A model generated the notes under the pieces. It had not been told where the DNA came from. It did no database searches and saw only the letters and a program-made list of their open reading frames with translations. Positions 1 to 6,732 of a DNA stretch of 11,005 nucleotides are shown here, piece by piece. Source of the stretch: Rhodospirillaceae bacterium (GTDB lineage: Bacteria > Pseudomonadota > Alphaproteobacteria > Thalassobaculales > Thalassobaculaceae); assembly GCA_002701455.1 (NCBI GenBank), contig NZVJ01000040.1:1-11005 (forward strand). The letters run 5' to 3'. Position numbers and translations under genes: made by a program. The first letter of the stretch is position 1. Each line of letters begins with the position of its first letter.

Positions 1-909
1 ATTGGCGATTTGACCCACTCTTAATCTTTTAATATCTGTTTCCCGGATATTAGTTTCTATCCAAATCTTGTTTGGGTTATGGAGCACAAGAAGGCGCTGC
101 CCTTTCGAAACGACTTCTCCTTCATTAACCAGAGCCCGACCAACCACTCCATCCATATTACTTTTTATATGAAATTGATTAGCAACTTCTAACTCCCTAG
201 CAATCTTTGCCTCTATTTCCAAAAGTCTTGCCTTGAGAGATTTTCTTTCGGCCTTCTTAACATCCAGCAATCTTTTATTAGCTTCGACCTCTCCCACCCG
301 AGCTTCTGATGCAAAAACAGTCTTTTCGGCCGCGACAAGTTGCTGCTGGGCCTTACGAAAATTCGCCTCAATCCTTTCGACCCTTGAACGGCTTATAACC
401 CCTTTCTCCAATAATTTTTGAACTCGCAGAAATTCTTTTTCTAAAAAAGCTACTTCGTGAGCTATTACTCTTTTATTGGCGCGTGCCTCCAATAATTTTG
501 CATTTTCGCTTCCTATTCTCGCCTCGAGTTGCTCGGCTATCATGTTGTATTCAGCGGATGTTTTTGATAACTCGGCCGAGTTTGTTTGATACTCAGCTTT
601 AATTTGCTTTATTTTTAAATCAATTAATCGTGAGTTTATTTGGATTAAAGGGTCTCCTTTTCTTACATTAGTTCCTTCCGAAACAAACCGTTTGACGATT
701 TTACCTTCAACTTCGCTACTGATCGTAATTAAATCCGCCATTACCCGGGCATCAGTTTCATGAACATAAAGTATCGATTCTTTCATCCATCCAAAAAGCC
801 AATATAATAAGGCTATCACTAAGAGAAAAAGCAATACCATCCTAGCGACCGCAAAAAGTCGCCGGTTGCTTGGTTGCGGACCTTTTTCAATTTCATTACC
901 GTTGCTCAT
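1..909 (-). CDS. HlyD/EmrA-family membrane fusion protein, C-terminus cut by window edge
   Basis: Periplasmic adaptor of a tripartite efflux or type I secretion system, linking an inner-membrane transporter to a TolC-like outer-membrane channel. I translated 303 codons from the ATG at 909 with no stop before base 1, so the C-terminus is missing. Residues about 17-41 are a basic-then-hydrophobic membrane anchor. Residues about 60-92 and 248-278 are the two lipoyl half-motifs (the first has the EGTNVRKGDPL signature). Between them lies a long Glu/Lys/Ala-rich coiled-coil hairpin of about 150 residues. The hairpin tip holds R162, L166 and S173 in the RxxxLxxxxxxS spacing known for TolC-binding adaptors. 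An AGGA sits about 8 nt before the ATG, and the gene begins 27 bp after the MaoC gene, so the two are probably co-transcribed. The inner-membrane partner should lie beyond base 1. Family assignment is firm; the cargo is unknown. Confidence 0.9.
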   Translation of the reverse strand, partial: MSNGNEIEKGPQPSNRRLFAVARMVLLFLLVIALLYWLFGWMKESILYVHETDARVMADLITISSEVEGKIVKRFVSEGTNVRKGDPLIQINSRLIDLKIKQIKAEYQTNSAELSKTSAEYNMIAEQLEARIGSENAKLLEARANKRVIAHEVAFLEKEFLRVQKLLEKGVISRSRVERIEANFRKAQQQLVAAEKTVFASEARVGEVEANKRLLDVKKAERKSLKARLLEIEAKIARELEVANQFHIKSNMDGVVGRALVNEGEVVSKGQRLLVLHNPNKIWIETNIRETDIKRLRVGQIAN

Positions 910-936
910 ACTTGCTTTCCTAGATTTACATTCTGT

Positions 937-1395
937 TCATGCATTGCCCATCCTGCATTTAAGTATCCAAGCGCTTTCCATGGTCATCACGACTTCATTT
1001 TTTTGATTGCTTGTTTTGAACAGACACTGCGCTATCCCAGAAAGCGGACGAGATTTTGACCGGCGAAGACCCGTGATTTCCATAGATGCTTTCAGCGTAT
1101 CATCTGGCCTAACGGGTTTTAACCATCTTAATTCTTCTATTCCATAGGAACCTAAACTTGTTGTCTGAAAACCGTTGGACTGACATATTAAACGGAACGT
1201 AATAGCAGCGGTCATAAATCCACTAGCAATTAATCCTCCAAAACTTGAAGCCAAGGCATCGGGTTTGCTTATGTGAAATGGTTGCGGGTCATATTTCCAT
1301 CCAAATTCAATAATTTCTGTTTCCGTAACTGTCTTTGAAACGCTATCAAAGATAGCTCCTACACTTAAATCTTCGAAGAACACAGGCTCATGCAC
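937..1395 (-). CDS. MaoC-like hotdog-fold dehydratase/hydratase
   Basis: Small single-domain protein (152 aa from the chosen start) of the MaoC / (R)-specific enoyl-CoA hydratase family, which adds water to or removes it from acyl-CoA-type substrates in the cytoplasm. The family signature is present: Y-D-P-Q-P-F-H supplies the catalytic Asp36 and His41, followed by S-x-F-G-G-L-I-A-S-G. The start is a GTG at 1395 with GGAG seven bases upstream. A TTG five codons earlier (1410) is possible but has poorer ribosome-binding spacing, with GGAAG about 10 nt away. No ATG start is available in this region. It lies 129 bp after the DUF1192 gene and 27 bp before the HlyD-family gene. The substrate cannot be told from sequence. 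Many alphaproteobacterial MaoC paralogues of this size are annotated only at family level. Confidence 0.88.
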   Translation of the reverse strand: MHEPVFFEDLSVGAIFDSVSKTVTETEIIEFGWKYDPQPFHISKPDALASSFGGLIASGFMTAAITFRLICQSNGFQTTSLGSYGIEELRWLKPVRPDDTLKASMEITGLRRSKSRPLSGIAQCLFKTSNQKNEVVMTMESAWILKCRMGNA

Positions 1396-1524
1396 TATAA
1401 AGCTCCACAAATATTGGTCACTTCCAAAGTCTTTTATTATTCAAACAAATGCTCGTTCTGCACGTGAAAGTCTAATAAGTAAGACTGTGATATGTCATAA
1501 AATATTTAGAATTGGCATCACACT

Positions 1525-1707
1525 TTACTTTTTAAATAGCCTGCTAGCATCCTCAGAAACACGTTTTTTATCATCAATCATTGTTTCCACGCGAGCTATT
1601 TCAAGCTTCATGTTCGCGATATATTGCTCCAGATCCTCGATGTTCCAAGATGTTAGATCTTTTGGTTTCGGCAGGCCCTTTTTCGGTTCTAAATCTTCAA
1701 AGTCCAT
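1525..1707 (-). CDS. DUF1192 family small protein
   Basis: A 60-residue cytoplasmic protein that I place in DUF1192, a family of short alphaproteobacterial proteins of unknown function. It has an acidic N-terminus, a Lys/Pro-rich linker, then the family-like core: W-N-I-E-D-L-E-Q-Y-I, a helical stretch with the E-I-A-R-V-E motif, and an F-K-K ending. The second half (about residues 21-55) reads as one amphipathic helix or short coiled coil. I start it at the ATG at 1707 because GAGG lies 8 nt upstream. A TTG nine codons earlier would also keep the frame but has no such site. It is divergent from trcR across about 175 bp. No strong promoter is visible for it; CTTTGC..TAATTT on the minus strand is weak. 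Function unknown. Confidence 0.8.
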   Translation of the reverse strand: MDFEDLEPKKGLPKPKDLTSWNIEDLEQYIANMKLEIARVETMIDDKKRVSEDASRLFKK

Positions 1708-1794
1708 TGAGTCACCCTCTACAAAAACAGACAAGGTTTTATGAAATTATGCTAATTTTTCCTTTTGCAAAGTTTTTTAATTCAATTTGCTATT

Positions 1795-1823
1795 TTGATT
1801 CGAGTTTCGAAACTTGATAATAT
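1795..1823 (+). promoter_or_regulatory. Predicted sigma-70-type promoter of trcR
   Basis: TTGATT (1795-1800) and TAATAT (1818-1823) are separated by exactly 17 bp, a good match to the housekeeping consensus. Transcription would start near 1830 and leave a leader of roughly 50 nt before the trcR ATG at 1883. A GATTC site (GANTC, the CcrM methylation target in many Alphaproteobacteria) overlaps the -35 element at 1797-1801, and another (GAATC) lies at 1853-1857. This is a sequence-based prediction. Confidence 0.6.
1803..1814. promoter_or_regulatory. Perfect 12-bp palindrome in the trcR promoter spacer (candidate operator)
   Basis: AGTTTCGAAACT is its own reverse complement. Allowing one mismatched pair, the symmetry extends to 1801-1816. 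It lies entirely between the predicted -35 and -10 elements, where a bound dimeric protein would block RNA polymerase, so it is a plausible repressor operator. Autoregulation by TrcR or control by another cell-cycle factor is inference. Confidence 0.45.
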
Positions 1824-1882
1824 TTCTATAATAGTGCATATCGAGGTAATTGGAATCGAATATCTTAAAAAGAGGAACTTCA

Positions 1883-2449
1883 ATGACGCAACCTTTGATG
1901 CCAAAAGCAACAGCAGTGTGGCTTATCGAGAATACTGCTCTAACGTTTGAGCAAGTGGCAACATTCTGCCAGCTGCACGCACTGGAAGTTCAAGCTATCG
2001 CTGACGGAGAGGTAGGTATAGGTATGCAGGGATTTGATCCTATAGCAAACGGGCAACTTTCTAGGGATGAAATAAAAAGATGCGAGGAAGACCAGACAGC
2101 ATGCCTCGAGCTACAAAAAAGTAACTTGCCAAAACCAACAAATAAAAGTAAAGGCCCAAAATATGTTCCTATCTCAAAACGAGGAGATAAGCCTGATGCA
2201 ATAGCCTGGCTTTTAAAGCATCATCCAGAGTTAAAAGATTCACAAATAAATCGCCTAGTTGGAACAACTAAAGATACCATTAACAAGGTACGCGATCGTA
2301 CTCATTGGAACTCCAGTCAGATTACAGCCCGGCATCCAGTTTTACTCGGATTATGCCAACAACAAGATTTGGACAATGCAATTATTAAAGCTGGTGGTGA
2401 ACTCACTGCATCGCATCAGCAGGTAGACTCTATCTCAGAACTTCCGTAG
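1883..2449 (+). CDS. trcR: TrcR / DUF1013 family cell-cycle transcriptional regulator
   Basis: A 188-residue protein that I recognise as DUF1013, known in databases as the cell-cycle transcriptional regulator TrcR and largely confined to Alphaproteobacteria. Conserved blocks visible in order are: the N-terminal P-L-M-P-K-A-T-A-V-W-L stretch (residues 4-14), a helical segment with L-E-V-Q-A-I-A-D-G-E-V (34-44), G-F-D-P-I-A-N-G-Q-L (50-59), a hydrophilic linker, then K-P-D-A-I-A-W-L-L-K-H-H-P-E-L (103-117). The helix-turn-helix-like segment S-Q-I-N-R-L-V-G-T-T-K-D-T-I (120-133) follows and ends in V-R-D-R-T-H-W-N. I start it at the ATG at 1883 because AGAGGA lies six bases upstream; an upstream TTG at 1850 would add 11 residues with no family match. 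It is monocistronic and converges on the GlxA-type gene with a 7-bp gap. Promoter and candidate operator are listed separately. Confidence 0.92.
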   Translation: MTQPLMPKATAVWLIENTALTFEQVATFCQLHALEVQAIADGEVGIGMQGFDPIANGQLSRDEIKRCEEDQTACLELQKSNLPKPTNKSKGPKYVPISKRGDKPDAIAWLLKHHPELKDSQINRLVGTTKDTINKVRDRTHWNSSQITARHPVLLGLCQQQDLDNAIIKAGGELTASHQQVDSISELP

Positions 2450-2456
2450 TGTTGCA

Positions 2457-3461
2457 TCACCCAACAACTTTCAGAACTTGGGTTTGTTCATAATCCCTAA
2501 ATCGCCTATTGCGATCCTCCCGCGCTGTGCGACCATAGTATTCTTTGAAGCACTTTGAAAAATGGCTTGCGGAAATGAAGCCACAGGCCAAGGCTACCGA
2601 TAATATCGACATATTTGTCTGGTCAAGCAACTGTTTTGCTCTATTTAATCGAAGGTTAAGATAGTATTTAGTAGGCGTTAGCCCCATGTATTTACTAAAC
2701 AAGCGCTCTAACTGCCTTGTTGATATCCCAGCTTTCGAAGCTAGCTCTTTTTGACTTAGAGGATCTTCAAGGTTTAACCCCATTTCCTCAACTACCGCCA
2801 CCAATTTTGGATGGGCTACACCTAAGCGCATCCGTAATGCCATTTTTTGTTTACTTTGGGGCTCTCTAATTCGATCATGGATAAACTGATCTGAAATTTC
2901 CGCCGCCAACGTTTCACCATATTGTTTTCTAATTAAATAAAGCATCATATCCAAACCGGCGGTGCCGCCAGAACAAGTAATCCGGTCTCGATCAATCTCA
3001 TAGATATCAGAAGAAACTTCGACATCAGGAAAGACTTCTTTAAATGACTCTAAATTTTCCCAGTGGATAGTGCACCGTCTTCCTCGCAAGAGGCCTGCCT
3101 TGGCCAGAACATACGATCCAGTTGACAATGCGCCAAGAACGGCTCCTTCGCGAGCCAATTTTCTTAGAAAAGAAAAAAGTTTATCATTATTATAGAATTG
3201 GACGCCATACCCTGAGACTACAAAAATTAACTTGGGTTTTTGGATTATATCCAATGCGCCAGATGGAACGATCTCAACTCCATTGCTGGAAATAACAGAG
3301 CTTCCATCGACACTTACTACTCTCCAATCATATAACTTTTTCCCAGATAACCTGTTTGCCGAACGCAAGGGCTCTATAGCAGATGTGAATGCCATCAGCG
3401 AAAAATCTGGAATAAGAATAATATCAATGATAGTTGGCAATTCATTGGTTTCATCAAGCAT
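2457..3461 (-). CDS. GlxA family transcriptional regulator (DJ-1/PfpI-like domain plus AraC-type HTH)
   Basis: A 334-residue cytoplasmic DNA-binding regulator. Residues about 10-190 form the DJ-1/PfpI (class I glutamine amidotransferase-like) domain, with the F-S-L-M-A-F-T-S-A-I-E-P-L-R-S-A-N motif at 20-36. The nucleophile-elbow region is G-A-L-S-T-G at 110-115: the usual cysteine is absent, so the domain probably senses a ligand and does not catalyse. Residues about 215-320 are the AraC DNA-binding region with two helix-turn-helix units (about 237-257 and 284-306). I use the ATG at 3461, with AAGG about 9 nt upstream; a TTG at 3524 would add 21 basic residues not typical of the family. It lies 97 bp downstream of prpE on the same strand, so it may be read with prpE. 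Relatives (GbdR, CdhR, ArgR-type) control choline, carnitine and arginine catabolism; the ligand here is unknown. Confidence 0.9.
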   Translation of the reverse strand: MLDETNELPTIIDIILIPDFSLMAFTSAIEPLRSANRLSGKKLYDWRVVSVDGSSVISSNGVEIVPSGALDIIQKPKLIFVVSGYGVQFYNNDKLFSFLRKLAREGAVLGALSTGSYVLAKAGLLRGRRCTIHWENLESFKEVFPDVEVSSDIYEIDRDRITCSGGTAGLDMMLYLIRKQYGETLAAEISDQFIHDRIREPQSKQKMALRMRLGVAHPKLVAVVEEMGLNLEDPLSQKELASKAGISTRQLERLFSKYMGLTPTKYYLNLRLNRAKQLLDQTNMSILSVALACGFISASHFSKCFKEYYGRTAREDRNRRFRDYEQTQVLKVVG

Positions 3462-3558
3462 GCCACAAAACCTTCTTAACCTTTTCTTAATTCGGGAAGC
3501 TACCCTATTTTTCGATAATTGCAATCCAATAATGCATATTTTAAGTCTTAATAGTTAC

Positions 3559-5451
3559 TTATGTGGCGTAGCCTATTTTTTGGAGTGATTCTTTTATTTC
3601 CATCAAAATAAGAGGATCATCGATGGTCGCAGGAATATCATAGTCTGCTGAGTCAGCAATTTTTTGAATGATTCCCCTTAGTATTTTGCCTGATCTGGTT
3701 TTAGGTAATCTCTTTACAATCAAGGCGACTTTGAAGGCCGCAACGGGGCCAATTTCAGCTCGTACCATCCTTATTACGTCTTCTATAATTTGCTTGTGCT
3801 CCGTATTAACACCGTCTTTTAAAACTAAAAGGCCTAACGGGACTTGCCCCTTTAGTTGATCGCTAACACCTAAGACAGCGCACTCGGCTACATCTTGGTG
3901 TTCTGCGAGCACTTGCTCCATACCTCCCGTAGAAAGGCGGTGACCGGCAACATTTATTATATCGTCAGTTCTGGATAAAACGTGCAGATAGCCATCTTGA
4001 TCTATAATACCAGCGTCCCCTGTTTCGTAATAACCTGGATACTTTGTTAAATAACTATCCACAAAGCGTTTGTCATTTTGCCAAAGTGTTGGAAGAGACC
4101 CTGGTGGCAACGGCAACTTTAGTGAAATTGCACCTATTTCTCCAGGAGGAACTGGCTTGCAAGATTCGTCGAGCACATCAATTTTCCAGCCCGGCACGGC
4201 GCAAGTAGGCGAGCCTGGCTTGATGTCCAAGAGCTCTATCCCAAGGCAATTGGAAGCTATAGGCCATCCTGTTTCCGTTTGCCACCAGTGATCGACAACT
4301 GGCACCTTTAGCATTTTTTCAGTCCATTCAAGAGTATCCGGATCGCACCTCTCCCCAGCCAAAAATTGTGACTTAAGACAATCTAATTTAAATTCTCGAA
4401 TTAATTTGCCATCTGGATCCTCTTTCTTAATAGCACGGATCGCGGTGGGCGCAGTGAACATACAAGCCACCTGATGCTCAGAAATAACTCTCCAGAAAGC
4501 ACCCGCATCAGGAGTACCTACAGGCTTGCCCTCATATAAGACAGTGGTGCAACCATGAAAAAGTGGAGCATATACAATATATGAGTGTCCCACCACCCAT
4601 CCAACATCCGACGCTGCCCAGTAAACTTCACCAGGGTCGACACCGTAAATATTTTTCATTGACCATTTTAAAGAAACAAGGTGGCCAGCTGTCGGGCGCA
4701 CAACACCCTTGGGAACACCCGTAGTCCCGGAGGTATATAGTATATAGACAGGATCGGTTGCTTCCACTTCAACACAATCGGCAGGTGTCACCTTATTGTG
4801 CGCGTCGTGCCAGTCAATGTCCCTTTTCTCATTTAATTCAGCCTGATGCATAACCCTTTGAAATATAATACAGGAATCCGGTTTATTCTTTGATAAACTA
4901 ATGGCACCATCCAATAATGGCTTATACTCTATCACCTTACCAGGCTCTAACCCGCAGGAGGCTGACACGATTAACTTTGGTTTAGCATCATCTATACGCT
5001 TTGCTAACTCGTTTGAAGCAAATCCTCCAAAGACGACTGAGTGTATTGCTCCAATCCGCGAGCAAGCTAGCATGGCAACTACAGTTTCTGGTATCATAGG
5101 CATATAGATTACAACCCTATCGCCATACTCCACTCCATATTTCTTTAAAACACCAGAAAAGGCCGCAACTCGGTCCCTCAATTCCAAATAAGTTATTTTC
5201 TCTTTAGTTGCTGCAAGCGGACTATCGTAGATTAGAGCTACCCTGTCAGAACTCCCCGCTTCTACGTGCCTGTCTAAAGCATTGTAACAGGTATTGATTT
5301 TGCCGCCAGCGAACCACGTATTAAACGGAGAATTCTTTTCATCCAAAACCTTTTGCCACTTCTTCTGCCATATTAAATCCTCTGCGGCTTGAGCCCAAAA
5401 TTCTTGCGGGTTTTCTGAAGCACGTTGATATATTTCTTTATAAGAACCCAT
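3559..5451 (-). CDS. prpE: Propionyl-CoA synthetase (AMP-forming, PrpE/ACSS3 type)
   Basis: 630-residue acyl-CoA synthetase of the ANL superfamily that converts propionate (and probably acetate less well), ATP and CoA into propionyl-CoA, AMP and pyrophosphate in the cytoplasm. Motifs in order: the N-terminal acyl-CoA synthetase domain with F-W-A and N-A-L-D-R-H (57-62), the phosphate-binding loop Y-T-S-G-T-T-G-V-P-K-G (239-249), W-W-Q-T-E-T-G-W (389-396), Y-Y-E-T-G-D (474-479), and the hinge region S-R-T-D-D-I-I-N-V-A-G-H-R (493-505). The catalytic lysine is in K-T-R-S-G-K (K589). The Trp after T-E-T-G, where acetyl-CoA synthetases usually have Gly, points to the propionyl/ACSS3 branch. Full length, ATG start, weak ribosome site (GGA 8 nt upstream). 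It follows prfB by 127 bp and precedes the GlxA-type regulator. Acetate preference cannot be excluded. Confidence 0.9.
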   Translation of the reverse strand: MGSYKEIYQRASENPQEFWAQAAEDLIWQKKWQKVLDEKNSPFNTWFAGGKINTCYNALDRHVEAGSSDRVALIYDSPLAATKEKITYLELRDRVAAFSGVLKKYGVEYGDRVVIYMPMIPETVVAMLACSRIGAIHSVVFGGFASNELAKRIDDAKPKLIVSASCGLEPGKVIEYKPLLDGAISLSKNKPDSCIIFQRVMHQAELNEKRDIDWHDAHNKVTPADCVEVEATDPVYILYTSGTTGVPKGVVRPTAGHLVSLKWSMKNIYGVDPGEVYWAASDVGWVVGHSYIVYAPLFHGCTTVLYEGKPVGTPDAGAFWRVISEHQVACMFTAPTAIRAIKKEDPDGKLIREFKLDCLKSQFLAGERCDPDTLEWTEKMLKVPVVDHWWQTETGWPIASNCLGIELLDIKPGSPTCAVPGWKIDVLDESCKPVPPGEIGAISLKLPLPPGSLPTLWQNDKRFVDSYLTKYPGYYETGDAGIIDQDGYLHVLSRTDDIINVAGHRLSTGGMEQVLAEHQDVAECAVLGVSDQLKGQVPLGLLVLKDGVNTEHKQIIEDVIRMVRAEIGPVAAFKVALIVKRLPKTRSGKILRGIIQKIADSADYDIPATIDDPLILMEIKESLQKIGYAT

Positions 5452-5525
5452 AACAATTATCCAAATGGTAGCGCCCTAGAACAGAATGACGGATTAATAC
5501 TGCCCCACCTTCTTACACAAAATCA

Positions 5526-5560
5526 TTTTTTTTTTTGAATATCAAGCGATTCAAAATGAT
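5526..5560. other. T11 homopolymer and AT-rich inverted repeat between prfB and prpE
   Basis: A run of 11 T (5526-5536, A11 on the transcribed minus strand) leads into an 8-bp inverted repeat, TTTTGAAT (5533-5540) and ATTCAAAA (5549-5556), with an 8-nt loop. In the direction of transcription the hairpin is followed by A residues and not U residues, so it does not qualify as an intrinsic terminator. It may be a pause or stability element, or simply AT-rich spacer. Confidence 0.35.
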
Positions 5561-5578
5561 CCTTAGAACACGCTTGCC

Positions 5579-6689
5579 TCATTTCCCCTCAAGACCCAGT
5601 TTATTAGCCAAAGAGGCTTCCAAAAAGCGATCAATATCTCCATCCAAAACAGCCTGTGTGTCTGAAGTTTCTTCCCCTGTGCGCAGATCTTTTATCAATT
5701 GGTACGGCTGCAAAACATAAGATCGTATTTGATGGCCCCATCCTATTTCCGTCTTACCTGCTTCAATCTCGCTAGCTTTTTCTTCACGCCGCCGCAACTC
5801 CTGTTCATATAATCGGGCGCGAAGCATGTCCATCGCCGTTGCTTTGTTCCGATGCTGGCTTCTATCATTTTGACACTGAACTACTACACCGGTTGGAATA
5901 TGCGTGATTCTTATTGCTGAATTAGTTTTGTTAACATGCTGTCCTCCGGCACCTGATGCTCTGTAGGTGTCAATCCTTAAATCTTTTTCTTCAACTTCTA
6001 TGCTAATTGAGTTGTCAATCACTGGATACACCCATGCTGAGCTAAAGCTCGTATGTCGACGCGCTGAACTATCAAAAGGTGATATTCTTACTAAACGGTG
6101 AACACCACTCTCGGTCTTCAGCCACCCATAGGCATTTTCGCCCAAAATTTTGATAGTAACTGATTTTAGACCAGCTTCCTCACCTGTACTTTCCTCCATA
6201 TACTCTACTGAAAAGTTACGTTGATCGCACCAACGAACATACATACGCAATAGCATCTCCGCCCAATCCTGGGCTTCTGTTCCCCCTGCACCCGCATGTA
6301 TTTCTAGAAAACAATCATTCGTATCTGCTTCGCCAGACAAAAGCGTCACCAACTGTTGCTTATTAACTTCCATTGAAAGATGTTTTAAAGCATCCTCCTG
6401 CTCCGATATGGTTTCGGTGTCGCCCTCATCCTCACCCATTTCAATCAACAAAATAATATCATCGAGTTGAGTCGAAAATGCTTTGAGGTCGGCCAACTTT
6501 TTTTCAAGCGAGTTTCTCTCACGCATTAACGTTTGCGCACTTTCAGGCTTTTCCCAGAGACTCGGGTCCGACGTTATTGCGTCCAATTCGTCGAGCCGTA
6601 AAATCGCATTATCCCAGTCAAAGATGCCTCCGAAGCAATTCAATTGATGCTTTTATATCTTCGGCTAAAGACGTCAATTCCGCTCGCAT
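5579..6689 (-). CDS. prfB: Peptide chain release factor 2, expressed by programmed +1 frameshift
   Basis: RF2 recognises UGA and UAA stop codons in the ribosomal A site and triggers peptide release. The gene is in two frames. Frame 1 starts at the ATG at 6689 and encodes 23 residues (M-R-A-E-L-T-S-L ... L-L-R-R-H-L) before a TGA at 6620-6618. A +1 slip at CTT-TGA-C joins it to the long frame ending at 5579, giving 369 residues (E. coli RF2 has 365). The stop-codon-reading S-P-F is at 203-205 and the catalytic G-G-Q at 248-250, within two residues of E. coli positions. The in-frame ATG at 6643 in the long frame is not a credible start: it would add unrelated residues and lose the conserved first helix. 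The gene begins 43 bp after mrcA, so it is probably in the same transcript, with GGAACGAG as a modest ribosome site. Frameshifting makes its level self-regulating: low RF2 slows UGA decoding and favours the slip. Confidence 0.95.
6617..6631 (-). promoter_or_regulatory. RF2 programmed +1 frameshift site
   Basis: On the minus strand GGAGG (6631-6627) is followed by CAT, then CTT (6623-6621), TGA (6620-6618) and C (6617). This is the same order and three-base spacing as the E. coli prfB signal (Shine-Dalgarno-like AGGGGG, TAT, CTT TGA C). The internal Shine-Dalgarno pairs with 16S rRNA and pushes the ribosome at Leu23 forward by one base, so that GAC (Asp24) is read in place of the UGA stop. Both flanking frames match RF2, which makes this a recoding site and not a sequencing error. 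Confidence 0.95.
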
Positions 6690-6732
6690 AACTCGTTCCA
6701 CAACTTTATGAATTAAAAAACAAATATACTGG

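Noticed and set aside
1408..1524. Promoter for the MaoC-HlyD pair in the gap after the DUF1192 gene
   Set aside because: The best hexamer pair (ATGACA and TAGACT, 18 bp apart, minus strand) is too weak to list.
2450..2470. Short inverted repeat TGTTG...CAACA at the convergent ends of trcR and the GlxA-type gene, as a bidirectional terminator
   Set aside because: Only a 5-bp stem with a 7-nt loop, and no T tract on either side.
5533..5556. Hairpin between prfB and prpE as a Rho-independent terminator
   Set aside because: The stem is AT-only apart from one G-C pair, and on the transcribed strand it is followed by A residues and not U residues.
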